Of a stretch of 64,000 nucleotides of DNA, positions 55,790 to 64,000 are shown in pieces; position 1 is the first letter of the stretch; each line of letters opens with the position of its first letter. Position numbers and translations under genes: made by a program. Under the pieces are notes generated by a model. That model did no database searches. It was not told the origin of the DNA and saw nothing but the letters and a program-made list of their open reading frames with translations. Source of the stretch: G963717155 sp963717155 (GTDB lineage Bacteria > Actinomycetota > Thermoleophilia > Gaiellales > JALYLC01); the NCBI GenBank assembly GCA_963717155.1, contig OY970326.1, forward strand, positions 1,054,001-1,118,000, read 5' to 3'.

Positions 55790-56803
55790 ATGGTCTACTT
55801 CGCGAACGTGACAGACCTCCTGCTAGTCGCCGACGTCGGCGGCACCAAGACCGACCTCGCGGTGCTCGACGTGGCGGGAGGCCCGCGCGCGTCGGTCGCG
55901 GCCGGCCGGCTGCCGAGCAGCGCATACCCGAGTCTCGAGGCGTTGCTCGCGTCATTCGTCGAGCAGCAGCAGGTTGCCGGGATCACGCACGCGTCGATCG
56001 CGGTTGCGGGTCCGGTCGCGAAGGGCCGGGCAGTTCTGACGAACCTCGCGTGGGAGCCGACGGAGCAGGGGCTCGCCCAGGCGCTCGGCCTGAAGCACGT
56101 GCGCATCCTGAACGATCTCGAGGCGATCGCGAGCGCGATCCCCGAGCTGTTGCCCGAGGACGCCGACGTGCTGCTACCGGGCACTGCAGCGCCGGATGGC
56201 GCGATCGCCGTCGTGGCTCCCGGAACGGGACTCGGGGAGGCCTTCCTCGCGCACGACGGGATGCGCTTTCGCGCGTTCCCATCGGAGGGCGGTCACTGCG
56301 ACTTCGGCCCGATCGACGCGGAGCAGGTCGATCTCCTGCAGTGGTGCGGGAGCCGCTTCGATCACGTCAGCTACGAGCGCGTGTGCTCGGGCATCGGCCT
56401 GCCGAACCTGCACGCCTTCCTGTGTGAGACCGGGCGCGCTGCATCGTCGGCGAGCGTGATCGCGGCGCTCGCCGCTGCGAGCGACCGGACGCCGATCATC
56501 TGCGAGCAGGCCCTGCTCGCCGAGCCGGACCCGGCGTGCGCCGCCGCTGTTGCGCTCTTCGTCCGGATCCTGGCGCAGGAGAGCGGGAACCTCGCACTGC
56601 GGGTCCTCGCGACCGGTGGGGTGTTCCTCGCCGGCGGTCTCGGGCGCCGCCTGCGCCGCCTGCTCGACCCCGCAGTCTTCAGCGACGCGTTCCGGCGCAA
56701 GGGACGTCTCGGCGAGATGCTCGCCGGAGTCCCCGTCTCGCTCGTCACGGCCGATCGGGTCGCGCTGCTCGGGGCGGCTGCCCGCGGCCTCGAGGACTTC
56801 TAG
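55790..56803 (+). CDS. glk: Glucokinase (Glk family)
   Basis: 337-aa hexokinase-fold kinase that phosphorylates glucose. The phosphate loop VADVGGTKTDLAVLD (about residues 13-27), the sugar-binding LNDLEAIASAIPE with its catalytic Asp, APGTGLGEAFL, and SEGGHCDFGP in place of the E. coli Glk SEGGHVDFAP are all visible. It lacks the ROK zinc motif. It diverges from gnd-pgi, giving a small glucose 6-phosphate module, and its stop overlaps the converging CDF gene by 4 nt. Confidence 0.93.
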   Translation: MVYFANVTDLLLVADVGGTKTDLAVLDVAGGPRASVAAGRLPSSAYPSLEALLASFVEQQQVAGITHASIAVAGPVAKGRAVLTNLAWEPTEQGLAQALGLKHVRILNDLEAIASAIPELLPEDADVLLPGTAAPDGAIAVVAPGTGLGEAFLAHDGMRFRAFPSEGGHCDFGPIDAEQVDLLQWCGSRFDHVSYERVCSGIGLPNLHAFLCETGRAASSASVIAALAAASDRTPIICEQALLAEPDPACAAAVALFVRILAQESGNLALRVLATGGVFLAGGLGRRLRRLLDPAVFSDAFRRKGRLGEMLAGVPVSLVTADRVALLGAAARGLEDF

Positions 56804-57774
56804 CTTTCTTCGCTGTCGCCGCCGCGCGGCGCAGTGACCGTTCCCGAGGTCTGGATCCGAAGCGGCGCGTCATCGTGCGCGTGGTCGACCTGCAGCGTCG
56901 TGTGCCGGATGCTGAACCGTGTCTCGAGCATCTGCGCGAGCTGCCCTCGGAGCGCGTGGCAGTCGGCGTCCGACGCGACCAGAACGTGGGCGGTCAGCGC
57001 CGGGAAGCCCGACGAGATCTCCCAGACGTGCAGATCGTGCACCTCTCGGACGCCGGGCTGGCTGACGAGCAGGCGGCCGATCTGCTCGGGGTCCAGGCCC
57101 GCCGGCGAGGCCTCGAGGAAGATGCGGCCGGACGCCCGGAGCAACCCGTAGGCCGCGCGCAGCATGAGCGCCGCAACGATCAGGGACGCGATCGCGTCCG
57201 CGCGCACGTAGCCGGTCACGATGATCACGACGCCCGCGATCGCCGTCGCGATGAAGGCGTAGAGGTCGGTCAGCAGGTGCTGGAACGAGCCCTCGATGTT
57301 GAGGCTCTCCCTGTTGGCCTTCGCGAGCGTCCAGGTCGCGACGAGATTGACCGCCACGCCGACGAGCGCGACGATCAGCACCGCCTTGCCACCGACGTCC
57401 GGCGGTGTGATGAGCCGCCGGCAGGCCTCGAACACGATCAGCAGTGCGAGCACCAGCAGCGTGACCCCGTTCGCCTGCGCCGAGAGGATCTCGACGCGCC
57501 GGAAGCCGTACGTCATGACGCCCTTGGCGGGCCGCGCCGCGAGCCTGATCGCGACGATCGAGAGGCCGATCGCGGCGGCGTCGGTCAGCATGTGCGCGGA
57601 GTCGGAGAGCAGCGCGAGCGAGCCGACGACGAGGCCGACGACGATCTCGAAGCACATGAAGCCGACGATCAGCGCGAGCGTGAACGCGAGTTTGCGCGTG
57701 TCGGCGTCGGGGGATACTCCGTGCGAGTGTCCTGCGTGGGCGCCGTCGCCGTGTGCGTGGCTGCCTTTCGCCAT
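56800..57774 (-). CDS. Cation diffusion facilitator metal exporter (CzcD/ZitB-like)
   Basis: 324-aa six-helix exporter for zinc or similar divalent cations. The N-terminus is His-rich (residues 5-19). The metal-site motifs are LLSDSAHMLTDAAAIG in helix 2 and HLLTDLYAFIATAIAG in helix 5, the HxxxD pairs of zinc CDFs. The cytoplasmic C-terminal domain has HDLHVWEISSGFPALTAHV. The ATG follows TACCGT by 7 nt, suggesting a leaderless message. Its place beside the ferritin-encapsulin operon may reflect shared metal handling (inference). Confidence 0.92.
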   Translation of the reverse strand: MAKGSHAHGDGAHAGHSHGVSPDADTRKLAFTLALIVGFMCFEIVVGLVVGSLALLSDSAHMLTDAAAIGLSIVAIRLAARPAKGVMTYGFRRVEILSAQANGVTLLVLALLIVFEACRRLITPPDVGGKAVLIVALVGVAVNLVATWTLAKANRESLNIEGSFQHLLTDLYAFIATAIAGVVIIVTGYVRADAIASLIVAALMLRAAYGLLRASGRIFLEASPAGLDPEQIGRLLVSQPGVREVHDLHVWEISSGFPALTAHVLVASDADCHALRGQLAQMLETRFSIRHTTLQVDHAHDDAPLRIQTSGTVTAPRGGDSEES

Positions 57775-57781
57775 CGCAGGG

Positions 57782-57787
57782 ACGGTA
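57782..57787 (-). promoter_or_regulatory. -10 element (TACCGT) for a leaderless CDF gene
   Basis: On the minus strand TACCGT ends 7 nt before the ATG at 57774, with no ribosome site between. Confidence 0.45.
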
Positions 57788-57858
57788 GTTGATGGCACCG
57801 CGCCGTTCGTGGGGCGACTACGGTGCAGCCGTCCGACTCGAACCGCAAGGAGCGTTCT

Positions 57859-58260
57859 ATGGGCTTCGACCAGTATCACGAGCCACCGGAGGAGCTGCCC
57901 GCCGCGACCCGGACGTTCGCGCGGCTGTGCGCGTCACTCACGGAAGAGGCCGAGGCGATCGGGTGGTACGAGCAGCGCCTCGCCGTCGAGGCCGACCCGG
58001 ACGCTCGCGCGATCATGCTCGACGCCCAGGGTGAGGAGTTCAAGCACTTCGCGATGGACCTCGAGTTCCTGCTGCGGCGGACGCCGAAGTGGCGGGAGAT
58101 CGCCCGCGGCGTGCTGTTCCAGCCCGGCGACATCGTCGAGCACGGCGAGTCCGCCGAGGCGGCGGCCGGAGACGAGGGCGGCGAGAGCGATTCGTCGTCG
58201 TCCGCCGCAGGCGGTTCGGGCACGCTCGGCATCGGCGGCCTCAGGGAGCTCGCGTCGTGA
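57859..58260 (+). CDS. Encapsulated ferritin-like cargo protein
   Basis: 133-aa half-ferritin that oxidises ferrous iron inside an encapsulin shell. TEEAEAIGWYEQR (residues 28-40) and GEEFKHFAMDLEFL (58-71) supply the iron ligands; Glu30, Glu60 and His63 match those of Rhodospirillum rubrum EncFtn (Glu32, Glu62, His65), as do Trp36 and Tyr37. A flexible Glu/Gly/Ser linker (about 95-120) leads to the targeting tail GTLGIGGLRELAS, which docks in the shell. AAGGAG lies 8 nt before the ATG. The stop overlaps the shell gene start in GTGA. Confidence 0.92.
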   Translation: MGFDQYHEPPEELPAATRTFARLCASLTEEAEAIGWYEQRLAVEADPDARAIMLDAQGEEFKHFAMDLEFLLRRTPKWREIARGVLFQPGDIVEHGESAEAAAGDEGGESDSSSSAAGGSGTLGIGGLRELAS

Positions 58261-59057
58261 ACCACCTTCTGCGATCCGTTGCGCCGATCACCGAGCGCGC
58301 CTGGGCCATGCTCGACGACGAGGCGAGGGAGCACCTCGTCCCGGCGCTCGGCGCCCGCAAGCTCGTGGACTTCGCCGGGCCCTACGGGTTCGAGTACTCG
58401 GCGACCAACCTCGGCCGCGTGCGGCGACTCGAGTCGTCCCCGTGCGATGGCGTCGAGGCCCGGCAGCGCCGCGTGCTCCCGCTCGTCGAGCTGCGCTCCG
58501 ACTTCACCGTCTCGCGCAGCGAGCTGACCGACTTCGAGCGCGGTGCGGTCGACGCCGACCTCGACGACCTCGACGACGCCGTGCGACGCATCGCGCTCGC
58601 CGAGAACGCGGCCGTGTTCAACGGGTTCGAGGCGGCCAGGATCGACGGCATCGTCGGAGCCTCGCCCCACGCACCGATTCCCCTCGGCGACAAGACGGGG
58701 AGCTATCCCTCACAGGTCGCGAAGGCAGTCGAGCTGATGCTGCGCGAGGGCATCGCGGGACCGTTCGGGCTCGCCCTCGCGCCTGCGGTGTACACCAACG
58801 TGGTCGAGACGACCGAGCACGGCGGCTATCCCGTCTTCGACCACCTGCGCCACATCCTGGGCGGCCCGATCGTCTGGACGCCGGGCATCGACGGCGCCGT
58901 GGCCGTCAGCCTGCGCGGCGGCGACTTCCTGTTCGAGTCGGGCGAGGATCTCTCGATCGGATACGAGCGCACCGACGAGACGAGCGTCCACCTGTACGCG
59001 GAGGAGAGCTTCAGCTTCCGGGTGGCGACGCCGGAGGCGGCCGTGGCCCTGCCCTGA
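58257..59057 (+). CDS. Encapsulin shell protein (family 1, linocin M18/HK97 fold)
   Basis: 266-aa protein that self-assembles into an icosahedral nanocompartment for the ferritin-like cargo. Conserved stretches include APITERAWAMLDDEAREHLV near the N-terminus and PLVELRSDFTVSRSELTDFE. Further on are AVFNGFEAARIDGIVGASPH, YTNVVETTEHGGYP and the C-terminal SIGYERTDETSVHLYAEESF. Length and single HK97 domain fit a T=1, 60-subunit shell. The GTG start sits in a GTGA overlap with the cargo gene, so cargo and shell are made together. Function: iron storage and protection from oxidative stress. Confidence 0.95.
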   Translation: MNHLLRSVAPITERAWAMLDDEAREHLVPALGARKLVDFAGPYGFEYSATNLGRVRRLESSPCDGVEARQRRVLPLVELRSDFTVSRSELTDFERGAVDADLDDLDDAVRRIALAENAAVFNGFEAARIDGIVGASPHAPIPLGDKTGSYPSQVAKAVELMLREGIAGPFGLALAPAVYTNVVETTEHGGYPVFDHLRHILGGPIVWTPGIDGAVAVSLRGGDFLFESGEDLSIGYERTDETSVHLYAEESFSFRVATPEAAVALP

Positions 59058-59078
59058 GACGGGGCGTCGTGCCGGCGG

Positions 59079-59732
59079 TCAGGTGCCGAGTCGGATCTGG
59101 CGCACAGCCGAGCCGTCGGCGACCAGCACGTCGCTGACGAGCGTGGGCGGGAAGAGCCCATGCTCCACGACGCCTGGAGTCGACGAGAGCCACGATGCGA
59201 CTGCGGCCGGATCGTCGACGCGTCCCAGGTAGTCGGCGATCAGGTTCCCATCGGGGCTGAGCGGGCCGTCGCGTAGCGCGGCCGGCTCGAGCGCCGACAG
59301 CGTGAGCGAGGCGCCGAACACGAGGATCTCGAGCGGTACCGGTGGGCGCAACGCGTCGACGAGCTTGTCCGAGGACGCGATCACGACGAACCGACGAGCG
59401 GCCGCAGCGGTCACCTTCTCGCGCGTGTGCGCGCCACCGCCGCCCTTGACGAGCCAGCCGTCCGGCGCCACCTGATCGGCGCCGTCGATCGCGATGTCGA
59501 GCGCGCCGAGGTCGGCGAGCGGCTCGATCGAGAGGCCCAGCTCGCGCGCGATCGACTCCGTTCTCGGTGACGTCGCAGCGCACCGGATCGCGAGCCGTCG
59601 GGCGGCCAGGGCGGGCAGCAGGTAGGCGACGGTCGAACCGGTTCCCAGGCCGACCCGGTCGCCGTCGCAGACGAGCTCCGCTGCCGCCTCGGCGGCCGCG
59701 CGCTTCTCGATCTCGCGGGCCTGGACGTCCAT
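59079..59732 (-). CDS. rpiA: Ribose-5-phosphate isomerase A
   Basis: 217-aa enzyme that interconverts ribose 5-phosphate and ribulose 5-phosphate. The hallmark blocks are VGLGTGSTVAYLLPAL (about residues 27-42), ATSPRTESIARELG, DIAIDGADQVAP with the catalytic Asp, and KGGGGAHTREKVTAAAA. The end has GNLIADYLGRVDDP. It starts 4 nt after the GH1 stop and so shares a message with it. With gnd, pgi and glk it completes part of the pentose phosphate route. Confidence 0.95.
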   Translation of the reverse strand: MDVQAREIEKRAAAEAAAELVCDGDRVGLGTGSTVAYLLPALAARRLAIRCAATSPRTESIARELGLSIEPLADLGALDIAIDGADQVAPDGWLVKGGGGAHTREKVTAAAARRFVVIASSDKLVDALRPPVPLEILVFGASLTLSALEPAALRDGPLSPDGNLIADYLGRVDDPAAVASWLSSTPGVVEHGLFPPTLVSDVLVADGSAVRQIRLGT

Positions 59733-59736
59733 GTCG

Positions 59737-60974
59737 CTACCGGATCGCGCCGTCGACCCGGCCACTCCGGGCGATCTCCCCGAACCGGCGCGCGCTCGGC
59801 TTGGCGGAGCGCGCCTGGGTGTCGCGATCGACCGCGACGAGGCCGAACGTCGGTCGATAGCCGAAGGCCCACTCGAAGTTGTCGAACAGCGACCAGTAGA
59901 GGTAGCCACGCACGTCGAGACCATCGCCGATGCACGCCTCGACGCCGCGCAGGGCGCGCTCGATGAACTCGACACGCCGCGTGTCGTCGTCGGTGCCGAT
60001 GCCGTTCTCGGTGACGATCATCGGCAGGCCGGTGAGCTCGACGGCCCGCCGGATCGCATGCTCGAGCGCCTCGGGCTGAAACACGTAGCCCATCTGTGTT
60101 CGCTCGACCTCCGGGGCGGCCTCGACCAGTCCGTCGGGTCCGACGAGCAGGCCCGTGTAGCACTGCACGCCGAGGAAGTCGCCTTCGACGCCCTCCAGGA
60201 AGACGTCCTCCGCGAGGCCTCGCAACCGTGCGAGGTTCTCCTCGCCACCGGGCTGTGCCTCCCACGCGCTCAGTGCGACGGTCAGGCCCACCTGCGTCTC
60301 GGGGCGCACGCTCTTGATCGCGTCGAACGCGAGTCGGTGCGCCGTACGCGTGACCTCGGCGGCCCGCGGCCCGGCCGAATGCTGCAGCGGCGCGAACCGG
60401 TCGGGTGTCGTCTGCAGTACCGAGGCAGCGGCCGACCACGCGCCGCCGTTGCGGGGATCCGGAACGCCGATGACCGAGTGCAGGAGCGCGCCCAGGTTCG
60501 GTTCGTTGATCGTGCACGCATACGGCACGAGGTCGCCCAGGTGCCGCATCGTCCGCTCGCAGAAGCGCGCGAAGCGCTCCGCCGTCCTCGGCTCGGTCCA
60601 TCCTCCATCTCCGGCGACCCAGCGCGGCGAGGTGAAGTGGTGGAGCGTCAGCAGCGGGACGAGCCCGTGCTCGTGGCACGTGTCGAGCATGCGCCGGTAG
60701 TGATCCAGCGCCGCCCGCGAGAACTCGCCCTCCTCGGGCTCGATCCGCGACCACTCCACCGAGAAGCGGTAGGCGCCGAGCCCGAGCGCCGCGATCAACG
60801 CGATGTCCTCGCGGTAGCGGTGGTAGTGGTCGCAGGCATCGCCCGACCGCTCGCTGTACGGCGTCCCGGGCACGTGCTCGAGCAGCCAGCAGTCGTTGTA
60901 GACGTTGCCTCCCTCGACCTGGTGGGCCGAGGTGGCGGTGCCCCAGAGGAACCCGTCGGGGAAGCTCAGGTCAT
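59737..60974 (-). CDS. GH1 family beta-glucosidase, frameshift at the start
   Basis: About 412 aa, TIM-barrel glycosidase releasing glucose from beta-glucosides. FLWGTATSAHQVEG, the GH1 N-terminal signature, lies upstream of the first in-frame GTG, so translation must begin earlier. GGGAGG precedes ATG 60974, but ATGACC runs into TGA after two codons. One missing C after ATGACC would join it to the frame. The acid/base Glu is in CTINEP and the nucleophile in IVTENGIG. No signal peptide, so it acts on imported glucosides. It sits between the YccF gene and rpiA in one leftward unit. Confidence 0.9.
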
Positions 60975-60984
60975 CCTCCCGCCC

Positions 60985-61401
60985 TCAACGCACGACGATC
61001 ATGCCCGCGGGCGCATACGTGCCGGTGGGAAGCGTGACGATCTCCCTGCCGAACGGGACGAGCGCAGCTCCGGCCATCTTGAAGCTGGCGATGCCGAGAG
61101 GGATGCCGATGATCGTCAGACAGAGCGCGACGCCGGCGACCAGGTGTCCGATCGCGAGCCACCAGCCGGCGAGGATGAACCAGATCACGTTGCCGATCAG
61201 GCTCAGGCCCGGCCGTCGGCCCGTCGGTGCGAGGGCTCGGCCGAACGGCCAGAGCGCGTAGCCGGCGAGCTTGAAGGCCTGGATGCCGAACGGGATGCCG
61301 ATGATCGTGACGCACATCAGCACGCCCGCGACGACGTAGGCGAGCGCCATCCAGAAGCCGCTCAGCACGAGCCACAACACGTTCAGGATCAGGCGCAGCA
61401 T
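60985..61401 (-). CDS. YccF domain-containing inner membrane protein
   Basis: 138 aa with two copies of the YccF motif: LNVLWLVLSGFWMALAYVVA with TIIGIPFGIQAFKLAGYALW, and GNVIWFILAGWWLAIGHLVA with TIIGIPLGIASFKMAGAALV. Four membrane helices are predicted and the termini are probably cytoplasmic. YccF proteins have no settled role. It is the first gene of a leftward unit with the GH1 and rpiA genes. Confidence 0.9.
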   Translation of the reverse strand: MLRLILNVLWLVLSGFWMALAYVVAGVLMCVTIIGIPFGIQAFKLAGYALWPFGRALAPTGRRPGLSLIGNVIWFILAGWWLAIGHLVAGVALCLTIIGIPLGIASFKMAGAALVPFGREIVTLPTGTYAPAGMIVVR

Positions 61402-61446
61402 GTCCGCTGCGGATGCTAGGCGAGGATGGTCCGTCTCTCCTCCGTG

Positions 61447-63408
61447 TCACGAGAGGCTTGCGTTCGGCAGTGCGACGGCGTCGTGCCGGCGACGGAGCTC
61501 CAGGAGCAGCAGGCTGAGAGCGAGCGCGGTGTACGGAACGACCAGGGCGTAGACGATCGACCCCGCGATGTTGATCAGGGCCAGCGGAAGGTCGGTCACG
61601 AAGATGAGGACGAACCCGACGATCGGCCCGAGCGTGAGGGTCGTCCCGACGAGCACCACGCTGAGCCTCGCCGTGAACGGCCACTGCCCGCGAACGAGCG
61701 CCGTCGACCGGCGCAGCGCCTCTCGTCCGGAGCTGCCTTCCACGACGACCTGCCAGGGCGTGAACGCCCAGTCGACCGCCTTCTTGAACGCGAACGGGAT
61801 GCCGACGATGGTCAGGCTCAGAACGACGAGCATGACGGTGACGAGCGCCTGCGTCACGAGCAGGGGCCAGACCCGGCGCCCGACCATTCTGTATGCCCTC
61901 TGCGGGTGCGGGGCGCTTTCATCGAGCTGCTGGGAGACCGCGGCGCTGACGAGCGCGACGACGCCGTTGTAGGCGAGGGCAACCCCGAACGATCCGGTGA
62001 TCAACGCGATGGCTGCGCTGGTGATCCGCGAGTCGCTCGACGCGATCAGCGAGCTCACGAAGTCGTTCGAGAAGATGACCTGTTGGAGCGCGGCCGTGGC
62101 GATGCCGAGCGGAACGAAGACCGCTCCCAGCGCGAGAAGCTCACGCCCGCGCACCCGGTATGCACCCGCAGCGGCCACGATGATCTGGCCGGTGCGGCGC
62201 GATTGCTCGAGCGGCGCGAACGGTGCAGGGCTCCAGACGGTTCGTCGCGCCAGGAACACCCCGAACAGGACGAGTGCTGCAAGCAGCAGCAGGATCACTC
62301 CGGGATGGCGGGAGAGCTTGTTGTACACGACCGAGCCCGCCGCGATCACGCCGCAGAACGCGCCGGTCACGCTCGGGCCGAACGTCGAGCCGAGCGGTAC
62401 GGTCGGGCTCGACGAGCGCAGGCCCGCCATCCATCGGAACGGCTCGCGCCACTGTCCGTGCTGGGCGGGTCCGTCGGGGCCGTTGTTGAGCCCGGGCTCG
62501 TACTGTCCCCACCTGCCCTCGTAGCTGAGCCAGGCGAACTGTCCGGTCGTTGCGGTCCCGTCGGGCACGACCACGGTGTCGACCGCAGTCCGGGTCGATG
62601 GCCCGAGCGAGTTGTCGCAGCCGAAGCCCGCGCCGTTCTGACCGGTGCCGAGATAGAGCGCGGCGTCGTAGTAGTTCGCGTGCGATCCCGACGCCGGATA
62701 CACCACCGGATGGTCGCCTTCGCGCTCGAGCTTGGTCGAGTCCCAGGCTGCCAGCTCGCCTCCGCCGTGCTGTGCCAGGGCGATCCGGTCCGGCGCCCGC
62801 GCGAGGGCCGCGTCGACCGAGCTCGTACCGTCCCAGGCGAGCTGGATCATCTCCCAGTCGCCCTCGTGCACGTCGTTGAACTGGTTGAAGTACCAGAAGA
62901 ACCAGTACTGCAGGGCGACGCCGCTCACGCCCGGCTCGCTGACGACGTGGGCGTAGGTGGTCGGCTTGCGGCCCTGCATCAGGTCGCGTGACGCCTTCTC
63001 GTAGGTGCAACCGGGGTGGAGGGGATCACCTGGGAGATCGAGGTAGTAGTCGCCGCCGAGACCCGCCACCTGCGCCGCCGTGGGTCCGTTCGCGACGGTC
63101 GTGAACCCGGTCTGCCCGTCGGAAGGGCCTCGCAGGAGCTTGACGGCCGGGTTGCCGAGCACGACCGCCACCGGCGCCGGGACGAACTGCTCGCCCTCGT
63201 TGTCGCAGGGCGCCGACTGCTTCTTCAGCATCACCATGGGGGCGTACCGGGCCGCGAGCTGTTGCTCGGGTGTGGCCGCCGCAACGGACGCCGACGCCGT
63301 GCCCACCCCCGGGATCGCGAGGACCGCGATCGCGAGGAGAGCCGCGCACGCCCAGCGATCGTGAGGGCGGGAGACGTTGCGCGGCACTCCGGCGATTCTC
63401 TCGCACAT
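61447..63408 (-). CDS. Membrane protein with an extracytoplasmic Vps62-like domain
   Basis: About 653 aa. A signal or anchor segment lies at about residues 18-40. The exported domain (about 50-320) has ALQYWFFWYFNQFNDVHEGD followed by WEMIQLAWDG, and later YPASGSHANYYDAALYLG, resembling the Vps62/DUF946 fold found in fungal and plant proteins. The C-terminal half has about six further hydrophobic segments resembling the glycerophosphodiesterase/DUF975-type membrane domain. I take ATG 63408, with GGAG 6 nt upstream, over GTG 63426. Function unknown. Confidence 0.72.
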   Translation of the reverse strand: MCERIAGVPRNVSRPHDRWACAALLAIAVLAIPGVGTASASVAAATPEQQLAARYAPMVMLKKQSAPCDNEGEQFVPAPVAVVLGNPAVKLLRGPSDGQTGFTTVANGPTAAQVAGLGGDYYLDLPGDPLHPGCTYEKASRDLMQGRKPTTYAHVVSEPGVSGVALQYWFFWYFNQFNDVHEGDWEMIQLAWDGTSSVDAALARAPDRIALAQHGGGELAAWDSTKLEREGDHPVVYPASGSHANYYDAALYLGTGQNGAGFGCDNSLGPSTRTAVDTVVVPDGTATTGQFAWLSYEGRWGQYEPGLNNGPDGPAQHGQWREPFRWMAGLRSSSPTVPLGSTFGPSVTGAFCGVIAAGSVVYNKLSRHPGVILLLLAALVLFGVFLARRTVWSPAPFAPLEQSRRTGQIIVAAAGAYRVRGRELLALGAVFVPLGIATAALQQVIFSNDFVSSLIASSDSRITSAAIALITGSFGVALAYNGVVALVSAAVSQQLDESAPHPQRAYRMVGRRVWPLLVTQALVTVMLVVLSLTIVGIPFAFKKAVDWAFTPWQVVVEGSSGREALRRSTALVRGQWPFTARLSVVLVGTTLTLGPIVGFVLIFVTDLPLALINIAGSIVYALVVPYTALALSLLLLELRRRHDAVALPNASLS

Positions 63409-63477
63409 CGCCTGCTCCGCGCTCACGCATCGCCGCGAACAGGCTGCCGCGACGGAGCAGCAGGCGGACGATCAGAG

Positions 63478-63548
63478 AGGCGACGGTCGGATTTGAACCG
63501 GCGTAGACGGCTTTGCAGGCCGCTGCCTAACCCCTCGGCCACGTCGCC
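63478..63548 (-). tRNA. tRNA-Cys (anticodon GCA)
   Basis: 71-nt cloverleaf on the minus strand: acceptor GGCGACG pairs with CGTCGCC, the discriminator is T (a tRNA-Cys identity base), and the anticodon loop CTGCAAA gives GCA. The T-arm is CGCCGGTTCAAATCCGACC. CCA is not encoded. Confidence 0.95.
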
Positions 63549-63572
63549 CGGTACGGGCGCACTGTACCGGGC
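63546..63572 (-). terminator. Hairpin between tadC and tRNA-Cys
   Basis: GCCCGGTAC and GTACCGGGC form a perfect 9-bp stem with a 9-nt loop, 20 nt past the tadC stop. No T-run follows. One arm takes in the first three bases of tRNA-Cys, so it may terminate the tad message or affect tRNA 5' processing. Confidence 0.5.
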
Positions 63573-63592
63573 CACCGCACGCGCCGAGCCTG

Positions 63593-64000
63593 TTACCCGG
63601 CCGCGCCGCCGCTCGAGAACGTCTGCAGCAGGGTCATCATCGCCGGCCCGAGGATGACGATGAACATCGCCGGGAAGATGAAGAGCACCGTCGGGAACAG
63701 CATCTTGATCGGCGCCTTCATGGCCTTCTGCTCGGCCGCCATCTGACGCTTGTTACGGAGATCCTGCGCCTGGACGCGAAGCACGCGCGCCAGCGAGATG
63801 CCGAGCTGATCCGCCTGGATGATCGAGCGCGTGAAGCTGGTCATCGACTGGAGCTCGAGGCGCTCGGCGAGGTTCTTGAGCGCCTGTGCCCGGCTCTCGC
63901 CCATTCGCATCTCGTGGATCAGGTTCTTCATCTCCTCGATCAGCGGGCCCTTCATCTTCTCGCTGATCTTGGCGACCGCCGCATCGAACCCGAGACCGGC
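63593..64000 (-). CDS. tadC: Type II secretion F domain protein, TadC-like (3' part only)
   Basis: The C-terminal 135 residues of a TadC-type platform protein of the Flp/Tad pilus machine; the gene continues past the right edge. AGLGFDAAVAKISEKMKGPL leads into MRMGESRAQALKNLAERLEL and SIIQADQLGISLARVLRVQA, all characteristic of TadC. The last membrane helix, PTVLFIFPAMFIVILGPAMM, precedes a short Gly/Ala tail. Further tad genes are expected upstream, beyond 64000. Confidence 0.93.
   Translation of the reverse strand, partial: AGLGFDAAVAKISEKMKGPLIEEMKNLIHEMRMGESRAQALKNLAERLELQSMTSFTRSIIQADQLGISLARVLRVQAQDLRNKRQMAAEQKAMKAPIKMLFPTVLFIFPAMFIVILGPAMMTLLQTFSSGGAAG

Noticed and set aside
58257..59057. 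The encapsulin gene as a phage capsid remnant.
   Set aside because: The HK97 fold is shared, but the coupled ferritin cargo with a targeting tail and the lack of any phage genes identify it as an encapsulin.

Overview
The window looks like chromosomal DNA from a high-GC (roughly 70%) Gram-positive bacterium, most likely an actinomycete-type lineage. Evidence seen: G/C-ending codons throughout, frequent GTG/TTG starts, an actinobacterial FusA2-type EF-G-like GTPase, an Rv2578c-type radical SAM protein, a WhiG/FliA-type sigma factor, an encapsulin operon, a Tad pilus gene, and many genes whose start codon lies only 6-8 nt after a TAnnnT -10 element. Assignment to Thermoleophilia (Solirubrobacterales/Gaiellales) is an inference only. 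I see no insertion sequence, prophage, CRISPR array, rRNA or replication origin.

1-6 kb: a cut-off dienelactone hydrolase, a GNAT acetyltransferase, a STAS regulator, a tiny membrane protein, two MFS exporters and a PiT phosphate transporter. The hydrolase, both exporters, the transporter and a small gene after it carry frameshifts. 6-24 kb: a catabolic island. A leftward operon (LivG, LivF, binding protein, fused LivH-LivM permease, SDR, gluconate-dehydrogenase-type small subunit, GMC oxidoreductase) diverges from a rightward operon (FAH-type hydrolase, carboxylesterase, quercetinase-like bicupin). Next come a TPP enzyme and, divergent from it, cupin, two SDRs, a GntR regulator and a class V aminotransferase. 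The two divergent promoter regions share an 8-bp element that overlaps promoter hexamers. The gene set suggests uptake and breakdown of an aromatic or flavonoid-type compound (inference).

23-36 kb: ten leftward genes, nearly all with overlapping stops and starts: FrlD-like sugar kinase, class III aminotransferase, two paralogous peptide-binding proteins, a complete Opp/Dpp importer and a DrrAB-type exporter. They diverge from a LacI regulator plus M20 peptidase across a pair of LacI-type operators. 36-43 kb: arginase-family protein, M42 aminopeptidase, two converging homocysteine methyltransferases, MFS exporter, ROK kinase and dCMP deaminase.

43-52 kb: sigma factor, a 368-nt gap holding a candidate structured RNA, EF-G-like GTPase, a six-hairpin glycosidase, an unknown CxxC protein, a short ferritin-like protein, tRNA-Gly, an NlpC/P60 hydrolase, and a radical SAM gene divergent from a GNAT across a LexA-type box. 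52-64 kb: DMT-like membrane protein, pgi-gnd and glk (glucose 6-phosphate metabolism), CDF metal exporter, encapsulated ferritin plus encapsulin shell, rpiA, GH1 beta-glucosidase, YccF protein, a Vps62-like membrane protein, tRNA-Cys and the 3' end of tadC.

Single-base frameshifts break about a dozen otherwise well-conserved genes. They are densest in the first 6 kb and almost absent after 48 kb. I read most of them as base-calling or assembly errors, so broken genes are annotated by their likely intact product.
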